Source: Affinirhizobium straminoryzae
Lineage (GTDB): Bacteria > Pseudomonadota > Alphaproteobacteria > Rhizobiales > Rhizobiaceae
Assembly: GCF_007004135.1 (NCBI RefSeq)
Contig: NZ_VJMG01000008.1
Span: 1 to 64,000 of the forward strand
Direction of reading: 5' to 3'
DNA: 64,000 nt
Part shown: piece after piece, positions 56,007-64,000 of the stretch
Position numbering within the stretch: the stretch's first letter is position 1
Layout: each line of letters opens with the position of its first letter
Notes under the pieces: generated by a model
Told to the model about the DNA's origin: nothing
The model's database searches: none
The model's input: the letters and a program-made list of their open reading frames with translations, nothing else
Translations under genes and position numbers: made by a program

Positions 56007-56969
56007 GTGGCTGCCATACTTGCTTTGCTGCTGCCGTTCTTTGGTCTGATCCTGATCGGCTTCGTCGCGGCCAAGGTAACCCGGCAGGGCGCAGACGCAC
56101 TCGGCTGGATGAACACCTTTATCATCTATGCGGCACTGCCGGCGCTGTTCTTCAAGCTCGTCTCGCGCACGCCGATTGCCGATCTGACCCGCCTCGATTT
56201 CATCGCGACCCAGCTTGCCGCCGTCTATGCGGTTTATGCGCTGCTGTTTGCAGCAGCCTTCCTGCTGCATCGCGCAAGCTTTGCCGAAAGCATCATCCAG
56301 GCGTTTGGCGGCGCTTACGGCAATATCGGCTATATGGGGCCAGGTCTCGCGCTGCTGGCGCTCGGCGAACAGGCCGCCGTGCCGGTGGCGCTGATCGTCT
56401 GTTTCGAAAACGCCCTGCACTTCATCGTGGCCCCGGCCCTGATGGCGCTGGCGGGCGGCGAGCGCCAGCCGCCGCTGCAACTTGCCGGCCAGGTGGCGCG
56501 GCGTGTCGCGTTTCACCCCTTCATCCTGTCGGCGGCTGCAGGCTTCCTCGTCGCCGCATTGGACTGGCCCTTGCCGGTGGCCGCGCAGCGCCTTGTCGAC
56601 TACCTCGCGCAAGCGGCCGCGCCATGCGCGCTGTTTGCCATGGGGGTGACGCTCTCGCTCCGGCCGCTGCGGCGCGTTCCCGCCGAGATCGGCACCATCG
56701 CCGTTGCCAAGCTGGTGATCCTGCCGGCCGCGATGTATGCCGCGCTGAGGCTGGTCGGCGGCATCGATCCGGCCTGGGTGCATGCGGCCGTCCTGCTCGC
56801 CGCGCTCCCGACCGCCACCAACGTCTTCGTCATCAGCCAGCATTACGGTGTATGGCAGGAGCGGGCCTCGGCAACGGTGCTGATCACAACACTGCTGTCG
56901 ATCGCGACATTGCCCGTCGTGCTCTATCTGATTTCAGCCGGTCTTCTTCCGGCCGAAGGCGGTCCTTAG
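56007..56969 (+). CDS. AEC-family (auxin efflux carrier) transporter
   Basis: 320 aa, ten predicted helices, starting with GTG 56007 after AAGGAGG. AEC features: LPFFGLILIGFVAAK at the start, GAYGNIGYMGPGLALLALGEQAAVPVALIVCFEN in the first half, LLAALPTATNVFVISQHYGVWQERASATVLITTLLS near the end. Members export auxin-like acids, malonate or malate; substrate here unknown. Its last 36 nt overlap the 3' end of the convergent UbiH gene. Confidence 0.88.
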   Translation: MAAILALLLPFFGLILIGFVAAKVTRQGADALGWMNTFIIYAALPALFFKLVSRTPIADLTRLDFIATQLAAVYAVYALLFAAAFLLHRASFAESIIQAFGGAYGNIGYMGPGLALLALGEQAAVPVALIVCFENALHFIVAPALMALAGGERQPPLQLAGQVARRVAFHPFILSAAAGFLVAALDWPLPVAAQRLVDYLAQAAAPCALFAMGVTLSLRPLRRVPAEIGTIAVAKLVILPAAMYAALRLVGGIDPAWVHAAVLLAALPTATNVFVISQHYGVWQERASATVLITTLLSIATLPVVLYLISAGLLPAEGGP

Positions 56970-58148
56970 GCTGGAGGCCATATCCCTCAGGCTGCGACCG
57001 GGTTCCACGCCCTCGCGCATCAGAATATTGCGCAGCGGCCCGACGGCGGTCAGCATGTGAAGGCCCGCGGCGCGGGCCACCTGCATCGGCAGGAAATCCG
57101 ACAGCAGCGAGCGGTTCAGCAGGTCGACGCCGAGCGTGCGGGTCATGATGTCCGGGCGGCGGCGGCGGTTGAAGCGGTCGCCGGCATCGGCGGCAACCGG
57201 CAGGCCGCCGGTGGTCTTCAGCAGGTCCACCAGTTCCATCACGTCGCGCAGCGACAGATTGAGGCCCTGCGCGCCGATCGGCGGGAAGGCATGCGCCGCC
57301 TCGCCGACCAAAGCCACCCGTCCCTTGCCGAACCGATCCGACATCAGGCTGGAGAGAGGCCAGGATTCGACGCCATCCTCGACCGAGACCTTGCCCAGCA
57401 GGGACTGCATGCGCAGTTCAACCTCGTGAGACAATGCCTCGAGCGGCAGGGACAGAAGGTGCTCGGCCGCATCCGGCTTCACCACCCACACAAGGCTGGA
57501 ACGGTTGCCGGGCAGCGGCACCTGCGTGAAGGGGCCGGTCTCGGTGTGAAACTCGGTCGAGACATTGCCGTGCGGCTGCTCGTGGGAGAAGTTCAGCACC
57601 ACGGCCGTCTGCGGATAGGCCCAGCGGCGCGTGGCGATGCCAGCCCCCTCGCGCACCTTCGAACCACGCCCATCGGCACCGATCACGAAGGCCGCCGTCA
57701 TGGTCTCTCCGTCGGAAAGGGTGAGGTGCGCGGCATCGGCCTGCAGGTCCAGACGCTCGAGGCTCGCATCGATGCGGGCAATATTGGGCTCGGCCGTGAC
57801 GGCATCGGACAGCACCTGCATCAGCGCGGCGTTCGGAATATTGTAGCCGAAGGCGGAAAGCCCCACATCGGCGGCGCGGAACTGCGCCGGCGGCGCACGG
57901 AACAGCCGTGTCGTGCCATCGAGGATCTGCATCACGGAGAGCGCCGCAGAGGCCGGCTCCAGCACTGACCACAGGCCGAGGCTGTCGACGAAGCGGATGG
58001 ACTGGTCCATCAGCGCCGTCGTGCGGCGGTCCTGACGGTTCCGTTGCGGGGCAACCAGCGAGACCTTGCGTCCGGCACGCGCCAGTGCGAGCGCCGCCAC
58101 CGAACCAGCCAGTCCTTCACCCACAACGGCGATCTCGATGTCATGCAT
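56934..58148 (-). CDS. UbiH/UbiF-family FAD-dependent monooxygenase
   Basis: 404 aa flavoprotein hydroxylase, most likely for a ring hydroxylation in ubiquinone synthesis (UbiH, UbiF or alphaproteobacterial UbiL). Rossmann motif IAVVGEGLAGSVAALALARAG, middle GADGRGSKVR (DG motif), and the second FAD motif GRVALVGEAAHAFPPIGAQGLNLSLRDVMEL. The exact position hydroxylated cannot be set from sequence. 3' end overlaps the AEC transporter gene. Divergent from pcs. Confidence 0.9.
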   Translation of the reverse strand: MHDIEIAVVGEGLAGSVAALALARAGRKVSLVAPQRNRQDRRTTALMDQSIRFVDSLGLWSVLEPASAALSVMQILDGTTRLFRAPPAQFRAADVGLSAFGYNIPNAALMQVLSDAVTAEPNIARIDASLERLDLQADAAHLTLSDGETMTAAFVIGADGRGSKVREGAGIATRRWAYPQTAVVLNFSHEQPHGNVSTEFHTETGPFTQVPLPGNRSSLVWVVKPDAAEHLLSLPLEALSHEVELRMQSLLGKVSVEDGVESWPLSSLMSDRFGKGRVALVGEAAHAFPPIGAQGLNLSLRDVMELVDLLKTTGGLPVAADAGDRFNRRRRPDIMTRTLGVDLLNRSLLSDFLPMQVARAAGLHMLTAVGPLRNILMREGVEPGRSLRDMASSLRTAFGRKKTG

Positions 58149-58300
58149 TGGCAGTCTTCTTCTGTTATGTCGGTCCTGACCTATTTAGGCAAACTTGTGA
58201 CACTTATCCATGGGCTTGGTCGCAAGGGGGCCGATAAGGTTGCAAAGCGCGCCGATTGGCCGCATATGACCGTCTTTCCACAGGCGTTGCGGAGCAGGGC

Positions 58301-59035
58301 GTGATCAGGCGAATCTTCAATTACCGGAAAGTGCCCTATGCGGAAATCCGCGCCTTTTCCGTGCATGTGCTGACAGCCTCCGGCTCTTTCCTCGCCTTTC
58401 TCGGCGTGGTGGCGGCAGCCGAACGGCGTTTCGTCGACATGTGGTGGTGGCTGGGCCTGGCGCTGCTGATCGATGGCATCGACGGGCCGATCGCGCGCAA
58501 GGTACGGGTCAAGGAAGTCCTGCCCAACTGGTCCGGCGACACGCTCGACAACATTATCGACTATGTGACCTATGTGCTGCTGCCGGCCTTCGCGCTTTAC
58601 CAGAGCGGCATGATCGGCGAGACGTGGTCCTTCGTCGCCGCCGGAATGATCGTGGTATCGAGCGCCATCTATTACGCCGACACCGGCATGAAGACGGACG
58701 AATATTTCTTCTCCGGCTTCCCCGTGGTGTGGAACATGGTGATCCTCACCCTCTTCGTCATCCAGGCGAGCGAGGCCACCGCGATGATCGTGGTGGTGAC
58801 CTCTGTCATCGTCACCTTCCTGCCGGTCCATTTCCTGCATCCGGTGCGCGTCAAACGGCTGCGGCCGCTCAACCTCGGCATCTTCCTGCTGTGGTGCGCG
58901 CTGTCCGGTTACTCGCTGCTCCTGCATTTCGACTCGCCCGCCTGGCTGGTCTGGGGCGTGGTGCTGACGGGTCTCTATCTCTACGTCATCGGCGGCGTGC
59001 TTCAACTTCTTCCAAACCTTGGAAAAGCCCGATAA
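58301..59035 (+). CDS. pcs: Phosphatidylcholine synthase
   Basis: Integral-membrane CDP-alcohol phosphotransferase that joins CDP-diacylglycerol and choline to give phosphatidylcholine, a pathway typical of Rhizobiales. 244 aa from GTG 58301, which has GGAG 6 nt upstream; the frame from 58256 is less likely. The catalytic motif DGx2ARx8Gx3Dx3D-like block is DGIDGPIARKVRVKEVL followed by WSGDTLDNIID. Six or more helices. RIFNYRKVPYAEIRAFSVH is the characteristic N-terminus. Confidence 0.95.
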   Translation: MIRRIFNYRKVPYAEIRAFSVHVLTASGSFLAFLGVVAAAERRFVDMWWWLGLALLIDGIDGPIARKVRVKEVLPNWSGDTLDNIIDYVTYVLLPAFALYQSGMIGETWSFVAAGMIVVSSAIYYADTGMKTDEYFFSGFPVVWNMVILTLFVIQASEATAMIVVVTSVIVTFLPVHFLHPVRVKRLRPLNLGIFLLWCALSGYSLLLHFDSPAWLVWGVVLTGLYLYVIGGVLQLLPNLGKAR

Positions 59036-59186
59036 ACCGCCGGTAAGCCTCGACTTTTCTGTTGTGCACGGCAGCAAAAACGGTATCAATTCTTCGATGT
59101 ACCGGAGTTGCCCGGGCAGATGATTTCGCTTTCGCAGCCGGTCAAGCCTCGCAGAAGGTGGGTGCGACAAGCATGAGGGGTGGCGT

Positions 59187-60773
59187 GTGAGTGAAGCGCG
59201 GGGTCCGGAAGCGGGTTCGCTTCTGAAGGTTCGAAGCCTGACGAAATATTTCGGCACGTTCGCCGCCTGCAACGGGATCGATCTTTCGATCGGCCCGGGC
59301 GAGATCCACGCGCTTCTCGGCGAAAACGGCGCCGGCAAATCCACCCTCGTGAAGATGCTGTTCGGCGTGCTGCAGCCGAGCGAGGGCCGTATCTTCTGGG
59401 ATGGCCGCCCTGTTTCCATCGGTTCGCCCGGCGAGGCGCGCACGCTCGGCATCGGCATGGTGTTCCAGCACTTCTCGCTGTTCGAGGCGCTGACGGTTGC
59501 GGAAAACATCGCCCTGTCGCTCGATCCGAAGATCCCGCTCGCCAAGATCGCCGAGGAGGCGGAAAGCCTGTCCAAGGCCTACGGCCTGCCGCTCGATCCG
59601 CATGCGCATGTGGCCGATCTTTCGGTCGGCGAGCGCCAGCGCATCGAGATCGTCAGGGCGCTGCTGCAGAACCCCAAGCTGATCATTCTCGACGAGCCGA
59701 CCTCGGTGCTGACACCGCAAGAGGCCGACAAGTTGTTCGAGACGCTGTTCAAGCTGAAGGCGGAGGGGCGCTCCGTGCTATATATCAGCCACCGGCTGGA
59801 AGAGGTGCAGCGGATCTGCGACCGGGCCACCGTTCTGCGTCATGGCAAGGTGACGGGAGACTGCGATCCCCGGCAGGAAACGCCGGCCTCGCTCGCCCGG
59901 ATGATGGTCGGCTCCGACGTTGCCGGCGTTCATCGCGACTCAACAACCGATCTCGGTTCGGCCTTGGTCCAGGTGCAGAACCTCTCGGTTCCGGCCCGGA
60001 CGCCTTTCTCGGTCACGCTGAAGGATATCGCGCTGGAGGTGCGGGCAGGCGAGGTGCTCGCTATTGCCGGTGTGGCCGGCAACGGGCAAGGCGAACTGTT
60101 TGATGCGCTCTCAGGCGAATATCCTGTTGGCAATGACGAGGCGATCCGTCTCTGCAGCAAGGCGGTCGGTCGGACCGGAATCAATGGACGGCGGCTGCTC
60201 GGCGCAGGCTTCGTGCCGGAAGAGCGACACGGCCATGCGGCCGTCTCCGACATGGCGCTGTCGGACAACCTGCTGCTGTCACGCAGCCAGTCCGACCGCA
60301 GCCTGTTCCTGGCGGGGGGGCTGCTGTCGGTCATCCGCCATGACGCCATCCGTGCCACGGCGCGGCGCATCTGCGCGGCGATGGACGTGCGCAAGAGCGG
60401 TGACGATCCCGCCGCCGGTTCGCTGTCCGGCGGCAATCTGCAGAAATTCATCATCGGCCGCGAACTGGATCGCAAGCCCGCCGTGCTTGTCGTCAACCAG
60501 CCGACCTGGGGTGTGGATGCCGGTGCGGCAAGCCGTATCCGCCAGGCGCTGATCGATCTGGCGCGGGCCGGCTCCGCCGTCATCGTCATCAGTCAGGATC
60601 TCGACGAGATCTTCGAGGTGGCGACGAACATCGCCGTGATCTCCGAGGGGCGGCTGTCGAAACCCTATCCGGCAGGCGACCTGACGCTGGAAAAGATCGG
60701 CCTGCTGATGGGCGGCATCCACGATTCGACGGCCCATTCCGGTGCGACTGCGGGAGGCGTCCATGCGCATTGA
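59187..60773 (+). CDS. Nucleoside-type ABC importer, double ATPase
   Basis: 528 aa with two ABC cassettes, as in sugar/nucleoside CUT2-like importers. First cassette: GENGAGKST, LSVGERQRIEI and LIILDEPTSVLTPQE; second: IAGVAGNGQGE (degenerate Walker A), GSLSGGNLQKFIIGREL and VNQPTWGVDAGA. GTG 59187 has GAGGGG 6 nt upstream. The two permeases and the BMP-type binding protein follow, so all four form one import system, by family probably for nucleosides. Confidence 0.92.
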   Translation: MSEARGPEAGSLLKVRSLTKYFGTFAACNGIDLSIGPGEIHALLGENGAGKSTLVKMLFGVLQPSEGRIFWDGRPVSIGSPGEARTLGIGMVFQHFSLFEALTVAENIALSLDPKIPLAKIAEEAESLSKAYGLPLDPHAHVADLSVGERQRIEIVRALLQNPKLIILDEPTSVLTPQEADKLFETLFKLKAEGRSVLYISHRLEEVQRICDRATVLRHGKVTGDCDPRQETPASLARMMVGSDVAGVHRDSTTDLGSALVQVQNLSVPARTPFSVTLKDIALEVRAGEVLAIAGVAGNGQGELFDALSGEYPVGNDEAIRLCSKAVGRTGINGRRLLGAGFVPEERHGHAAVSDMALSDNLLLSRSQSDRSLFLAGGLLSVIRHDAIRATARRICAAMDVRKSGDDPAAGSLSGGNLQKFIIGRELDRKPAVLVVNQPTWGVDAGAASRIRQALIDLARAGSAVIVISQDLDEIFEVATNIAVISEGRLSKPYPAGDLTLEKIGLLMGGIHDSTAHSGATAGGVHAH

Positions 60774-61851
60774 ACTGCAACGCCGCCCTGCCGCCTCAGG
60801 CGTGTTCTCGCTGGTCTCGCCGCTTCTGGCGCTCGTGCTGACACTGATCTTCGGCGCAATCATGTTCCGTCTGCTCGGCAAGGATCCCGGACACGCGCTC
60901 TACAGTTTCTTCGTGGAGCCCTTGCTTGAGGTCTGGTCGCTGCACGAACTGGCGATCAAGGCCGGGCCGCTGATCCTGATCGCGGTGGGCCTCTCGGTCT
61001 GCTACCGCTCGAACAACTGGAATATCGGCGCCGAGGGCCAGTTCACCATCGGCGCGATCACCGGCTCGATCCTGCCGATCCTGGTGCCGCAATGGCATTC
61101 GGTGCTGGTGCTGCCGCTGATGCTGGTGATGGGGGCTGCCGGCGGCGCACTGTTTGCCGGCATTCCGGCGCTGCTGAAGACCCGCTTCAACACCAACGAG
61201 ATCCTGGTCAGCCTGATGCTGGTCTATATTGCGCAGCTGTTCCTCGACTGGCTCGTGCGCGGGCCCTGGCGCGATCCGAAGGGCTTCAACTTTCCGCAGT
61301 CGATCAGCTTTGCGCCGGAAGCCGTGCTGCCGCCGCTGCTCGATTCCGGCCGGGCGCATGCCTCCATCCTGTTTGCGCTTCTGGCAGCCGTGCTCGTGTG
61401 GTTCATGATGCGCTTCATGCTGAAGGGCTTTGAGGTGACCGTGCTTGGCCGCTCCGAACGGGCAGGGCGCTTCGCCGGCTTTTCCGCCCGCCGCATGGTG
61501 TGGTTCTCGATGATGCTGTCGGGCGCATTTGCGGGGCTTGCCGGCATTTCAGAAGTGTCCGGTTCGATCGGCCACCTGCAGCCGAGCATTTCGCCGGGCT
61601 ATGGTTTTACGGCGATCATCGTTGCCTTCCTGGGGCGCCTCAACCCGCTCGGCGCGATCGCCTCCGGCTTCGTGCTGGCGCTGACCTATCTGGGCGGCGA
61701 GGCGGCGCAGCTGTCGATCGGCGTGTCCGACAAGGTGACGCGCGTCTTCCAGGGCCTGCTGCTGTTTTTCGTGCTGTCCTGCGACACGCTGATCCTCTAC
61801 CGCGTGCGCATCATCTTCGGCTCCGGCCGCGCCCGGGAGGCGAAGTCCTGA
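60763..61851 (+). CDS. ABC importer permease 1 (BPD_transp_2 type)
   Basis: 362 aa inner-membrane permease, about ten helices. Conserved YRSNNWNIGAEGQFTIGAITG and LVSLMLVYIAQLFLDWLVRGPWRDP, with FTAIIVAFLGRLNPLGAIASG as the coupling region. ATG 60763 has GGGAGGC upstream; it overlaps the ATPase gene by 11 nt, indicating coupled translation. Confidence 0.92.
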   Translation: MRIELQRRPAASGVFSLVSPLLALVLTLIFGAIMFRLLGKDPGHALYSFFVEPLLEVWSLHELAIKAGPLILIAVGLSVCYRSNNWNIGAEGQFTIGAITGSILPILVPQWHSVLVLPLMLVMGAAGGALFAGIPALLKTRFNTNEILVSLMLVYIAQLFLDWLVRGPWRDPKGFNFPQSISFAPEAVLPPLLDSGRAHASILFALLAAVLVWFMMRFMLKGFEVTVLGRSERAGRFAGFSARRMVWFSMMLSGAFAGLAGISEVSGSIGHLQPSISPGYGFTAIIVAFLGRLNPLGAIASGFVLALTYLGGEAAQLSIGVSDKVTRVFQGLLLFFVLSCDTLILYRVRIIFGSGRAREAKS

Positions 61852-61853
61852 CC

Positions 61854-62768
61854 ATGATCGAAGCGATCCTTCTCACGATCATCACCGCCGCGACGCCGCT
61901 TGTCATCGCCGCCATGGGCGAACTGGTGACGGAACGCGCCGGCGTGCTGAACCTCGGCGTCGAGGGCATGATGATCATGGGCGCCGTCTGTGCCTTCGCG
62001 GGAGCGCAACTCACCGGCCTGCCGCTCGTCGGCCTCGTGGCCGGCATTGTCGGCGGCGCGCTGTTTTCGCTGCTGTTCGGCTTTCTGACGCTGACGCTGG
62101 TGACCAATCAGGTGGCAACGGGCCTTGCGCTGACGCTGCTCGGCCTCGGCCTTTCGGGACAGCTCGGCGAGGCCTTTGTAGGCATTCCCGGCGTGAAGCT
62201 CGCGCCGATCGTCATTCCGGTTCTCTCGGACATCCCGGTTGTCGGGCCGCTGCTGTTCCGGCAGGACATCACCTTCTACCTGTCGATCGCGCTTGTCATC
62301 GGCGTGAACTGGTTCCTGTTCCGCAGCCGCACCGGGCTGAAACTGCGCGCCATCGGCGACAATCACGGCTCGGCCCATGCGCTCGGCATCAGCGTCATCC
62401 GCACCCGCTATCTGGCCGTGATGTTCGGTGGCGCCTGCGCAGGGCTTGCCGGCGCCCAGCTTTCGCTCGTCTACACGCCGCAATGGGTGGAAAACATGTC
62501 GGCAGGCCGTGGCTGGATCGCGCTGGCCCTCGTCGTGTTTGCGTCCTGGCGGCCCTGGCGCGTTCTGGCCGGGGGTTATATCTTCGGGGCGGTCGGCATC
62601 CTGCAGTTGCACGCCCAGGCTTTCGGCATCGGCGTTCCCTCGCAGTTTCTCTCCATGCTGCCCTATGCCGTGACTATTGTCGTTCTCATCATCATTTCGC
62701 ATAATCGCCGTACAACGCTCATCAATACGCCGGCATGCCTGGGGAAACCCTTCGTTCCGGACCGCTGA
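61854..62768 (+). CDS. ABC importer permease 2 (BPD_transp_2 type)
   Basis: 304 aa second permease. ERAGVLNLGVEGMMIMGAVCAFAGA and GLKLRAIGDNHGSAHALGISVIRTRYLAVMFGGACAGLAGAQLSL are characteristic. ATG 61854 follows the stop of permease 1 by 2 nt. The C-terminus (INTPACLGKPFVPDR) is a soluble tail. Expected to pair with permease 1. Confidence 0.92.
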   Translation: MIEAILLTIITAATPLVIAAMGELVTERAGVLNLGVEGMMIMGAVCAFAGAQLTGLPLVGLVAGIVGGALFSLLFGFLTLTLVTNQVATGLALTLLGLGLSGQLGEAFVGIPGVKLAPIVIPVLSDIPVVGPLLFRQDITFYLSIALVIGVNWFLFRSRTGLKLRAIGDNHGSAHALGISVIRTRYLAVMFGGACAGLAGAQLSLVYTPQWVENMSAGRGWIALALVVFASWRPWRVLAGGYIFGAVGILQLHAQAFGIGVPSQFLSMLPYAVTIVVLIIISHNRRTTLINTPACLGKPFVPDR

Positions 62769-62815
62769 GGCGGCAGATAGAACAACCGAAGCTTCAAGCC
62801 AAACAGGGGTTGAAT

Positions 62816-63889
62816 ATGAAGAAGCTCATCATCGCACTTGCCGCAACGGCCGCTGCCCTGTGCAGCACCGTGCCCGGCGCCCAGGCAGCGGACAAGACCA
62901 AGGTCTGCTTCGTCTATGTCGGCACCAAGACCGACGGCGGCTGGACCCAGGCCCATGATCTCGGCCGCCAGGAACTGCAGAAGGCTCTCGGCGACAAGAT
63001 CGAGACACCCTACCTGGAAAGCGTGCCGGAAGGTCCGGATGCAGAGCGTGCGATCGAGCGCATGGCCCGTTCCGGCTGCGCAGTGGTTTTTGCCACCTCC
63101 TTCGGCTTCATGGATGCGACCGTGAAGGTGGCCCAGAAGTTCCCGAACGTGAAGTTCGAACACGCGACCGGCTACAAGGCTGCACCGAACCTCGCAACCT
63201 ACAATTCGCGCTTCTATGAAGGCCGCTACATCCTCGGCCAGATCGCGGCCAAGATGTCCAAGAAGGGCGTCGCAGGCTACATCGCCTCCTTCCCGATCCC
63301 GGAAGTCGTCATGGGCATCAATGCCTTCGAACTGGGTGCAAAGTCGGTCAACCCGAACTTCAAGCTGAAGGTCGTCTGGGCCAATACCTGGTTCGACCCG
63401 GGCAAGGAAGCCGATGCCGCCAAGGCGCTGATCGACCAGGGCGTTGACATCCTGACCCAGCACACCGACACGACGGCGCCGATGCAGGTGGCTGCCGAGC
63501 GCGGCATCTATGCTTTCGGCCAGGCCTCCGACATGATCGCCGCCGGTCCGAAGACCCAGCTGACCGCCATCGTCGACACCTGGGGCGCCTATTACATCAA
63601 GCGCACCAAGGCACTGCTCGACGGCACGTGGAAGTCGGAACAGATCTGGGACGGCCTGAAGGACGGCATCCTGACCATGGCGCCCTACACCAACATGCCA
63701 GACGACGTGAAGGCGATGGCCGAAGAGACCGAAGCCAAGATCAAGTCCGGCGAACTGCATCCCTTCACCGGTCCGATCAACAAGCAGGATGGCACGCCCT
63801 GGCTGAAGGCCGGCGAGAAGGCGGACGACGGCACGCTGCTCGGCATGAACTTCTACGTCGAAGGCGTCGACGACAAGCTGCCGAAGTAA
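62816..63889 (+). CDS. BMP-family substrate-binding protein of the ABC importer
   Basis: 357 aa periplasmic protein of the Bmp/Med (PnrA-like) family that binds purine nucleosides in studied members. ATG 62816 (MKKLIIALAATAAALCSTVPGAQA) gives a clean Sec signal peptide, with AGGGG upstream; the frame from 62735 overlaps the permease gene. Typical: CFVYVGTKTDGGWTQAHDLGRQEL, CAVVFATSFGFMDATVKVAQKFPNVKFEHATG and GVAGYIASFPIPEVVMGINAFELGA. Terminator follows the stop. Confidence 0.94.
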   Translation: MKKLIIALAATAAALCSTVPGAQAADKTKVCFVYVGTKTDGGWTQAHDLGRQELQKALGDKIETPYLESVPEGPDAERAIERMARSGCAVVFATSFGFMDATVKVAQKFPNVKFEHATGYKAAPNLATYNSRFYEGRYILGQIAAKMSKKGVAGYIASFPIPEVVMGINAFELGAKSVNPNFKLKVVWANTWFDPGKEADAAKALIDQGVDILTQHTDTTAPMQVAAERGIYAFGQASDMIAAGPKTQLTAIVDTWGAYYIKRTKALLDGTWKSEQIWDGLKDGILTMAPYTNMPDDVKAMAEETEAKIKSGELHPFTGPINKQDGTPWLKAGEKADDGTLLGMNFYVEGVDDKLPK

Positions 63890-63912
63890 GCCGCCACGCG
63901 GACAGCGTTACC

Positions 63913-63941
63913 GGAAGGCGTCCCTCGCGGGGCGCCTTTTG
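63913..63941 (+). terminator. Terminator of the BMP-type ABC operon
   Basis: AAGGCGTCCC (63915-63924) pairs with GGGGCGCCTT (63929-63938) with one T-G pair, loop TCGC, followed by TTTT at its end. The remaining bases to 64000 show no gene. Confidence 0.85.
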
Positions 63942-64000
63942 CATTTTGGCCGCCGCACCGGGCTCGGGCCGACCCCAGTGGCGAAGCAGCGTGACTGCTG

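Overview
The window looks like a stretch of the main chromosome of a Rhizobiaceae bacterium (Rhizobium/Agrobacterium-like Alphaproteobacteria). It has high GC and rhizobial gene blocks: cckA-recA-alaS, purC-purS-purQ-purL-bolA-grxD, purB-rpe, a sufS2BCD...S1-X-A-type operon, a phosphatidylcholine synthase, a DUF1476 ATPase-inhibitor gene and a typical rhizobial mosaic repeat. The species cannot be fixed from sequence alone.

Layout. 1-9.2 kb: start of a FliO-like membrane protein (minus strand, cut by the window edge), then cckA, recA with two SOS-box-like sites, alaS, ttcA and an inositol-monophosphatase-family gene. 9.2-17.0 kb (minus): MFS exporter, grxD, bolA, purL, a PagL-like lipid A deacylase, a small lipoprotein, purQ, a small coiled-coil protein, purS and purC. 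17-26.2 kb: DUF1476 protein, a repeat element, a PAS-GGDEF-EAL protein, an RBBP9-type hydrolase, a tannase-family esterase, purB, rpe and a periplasmic binding protein. 26.4-32.1 kb (plus): flavin reductase, then a tightly coupled molybdo-enzyme maturation set (CoxD-like MoxR ATPase, CoxE-like VWA protein, XdhC split over two genes, MoeA/MobA-like fusion) and a TfoX-N protein. 32.1-41.8 kb: NUDIX hydrolase, DEAD-box helicase, M23 endopeptidase, ferritin-like DUF455 protein, single-cysteine Bcp, a large AsmA/YhdP-like protein and tyrS. 42-43.3 kb: membrane diguanylate cyclase. 44-52 kb: complete suf Fe-S assembly operon. 52-55 kb: GntR regulator with twin operators, tRNA-Lys(UUU) and an unassigned polytopic membrane protein. 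55-64 kb: ccdA, AEC transporter, UbiH-type hydroxylase, pcs, and a four-gene BMP-type nucleoside ABC importer.

How parts connect. (1) Cell cycle: cckA encodes the kinase at the head of the CtrA relay. Perfect TTAA-N7-TTAA CtrA boxes occur upstream of the diguanylate cyclase and of the M23 endopeptidase. (2) Iron/Fe-S: the suf promoter carries a TGA-N9-TCA (RirA/IRO-type) site between -35 and -10 and an Irr/ICE-like inverted repeat just after -10. The Grx4-BolA pair lies elsewhere in the window. (3) Purines: purC, S, Q, L and B are all on the minus strand, with purB next to rpe.

No CRISPR array, phage block, transposase or new defence system was seen. The more unusual items are the composite iron-control region, the CtrA sites, a frameshifted ParD-like antitoxin relic and a VOC gene inside the suf operon, identical tandem palindromes between sufB and sufC, a repeat element that supplies a stop codon, and a molybdo-enzyme maturation cluster with no structural genes beside it. 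Start codons were moved from the longest frame where a Shine-Dalgarno sequence or a promoter favoured another.
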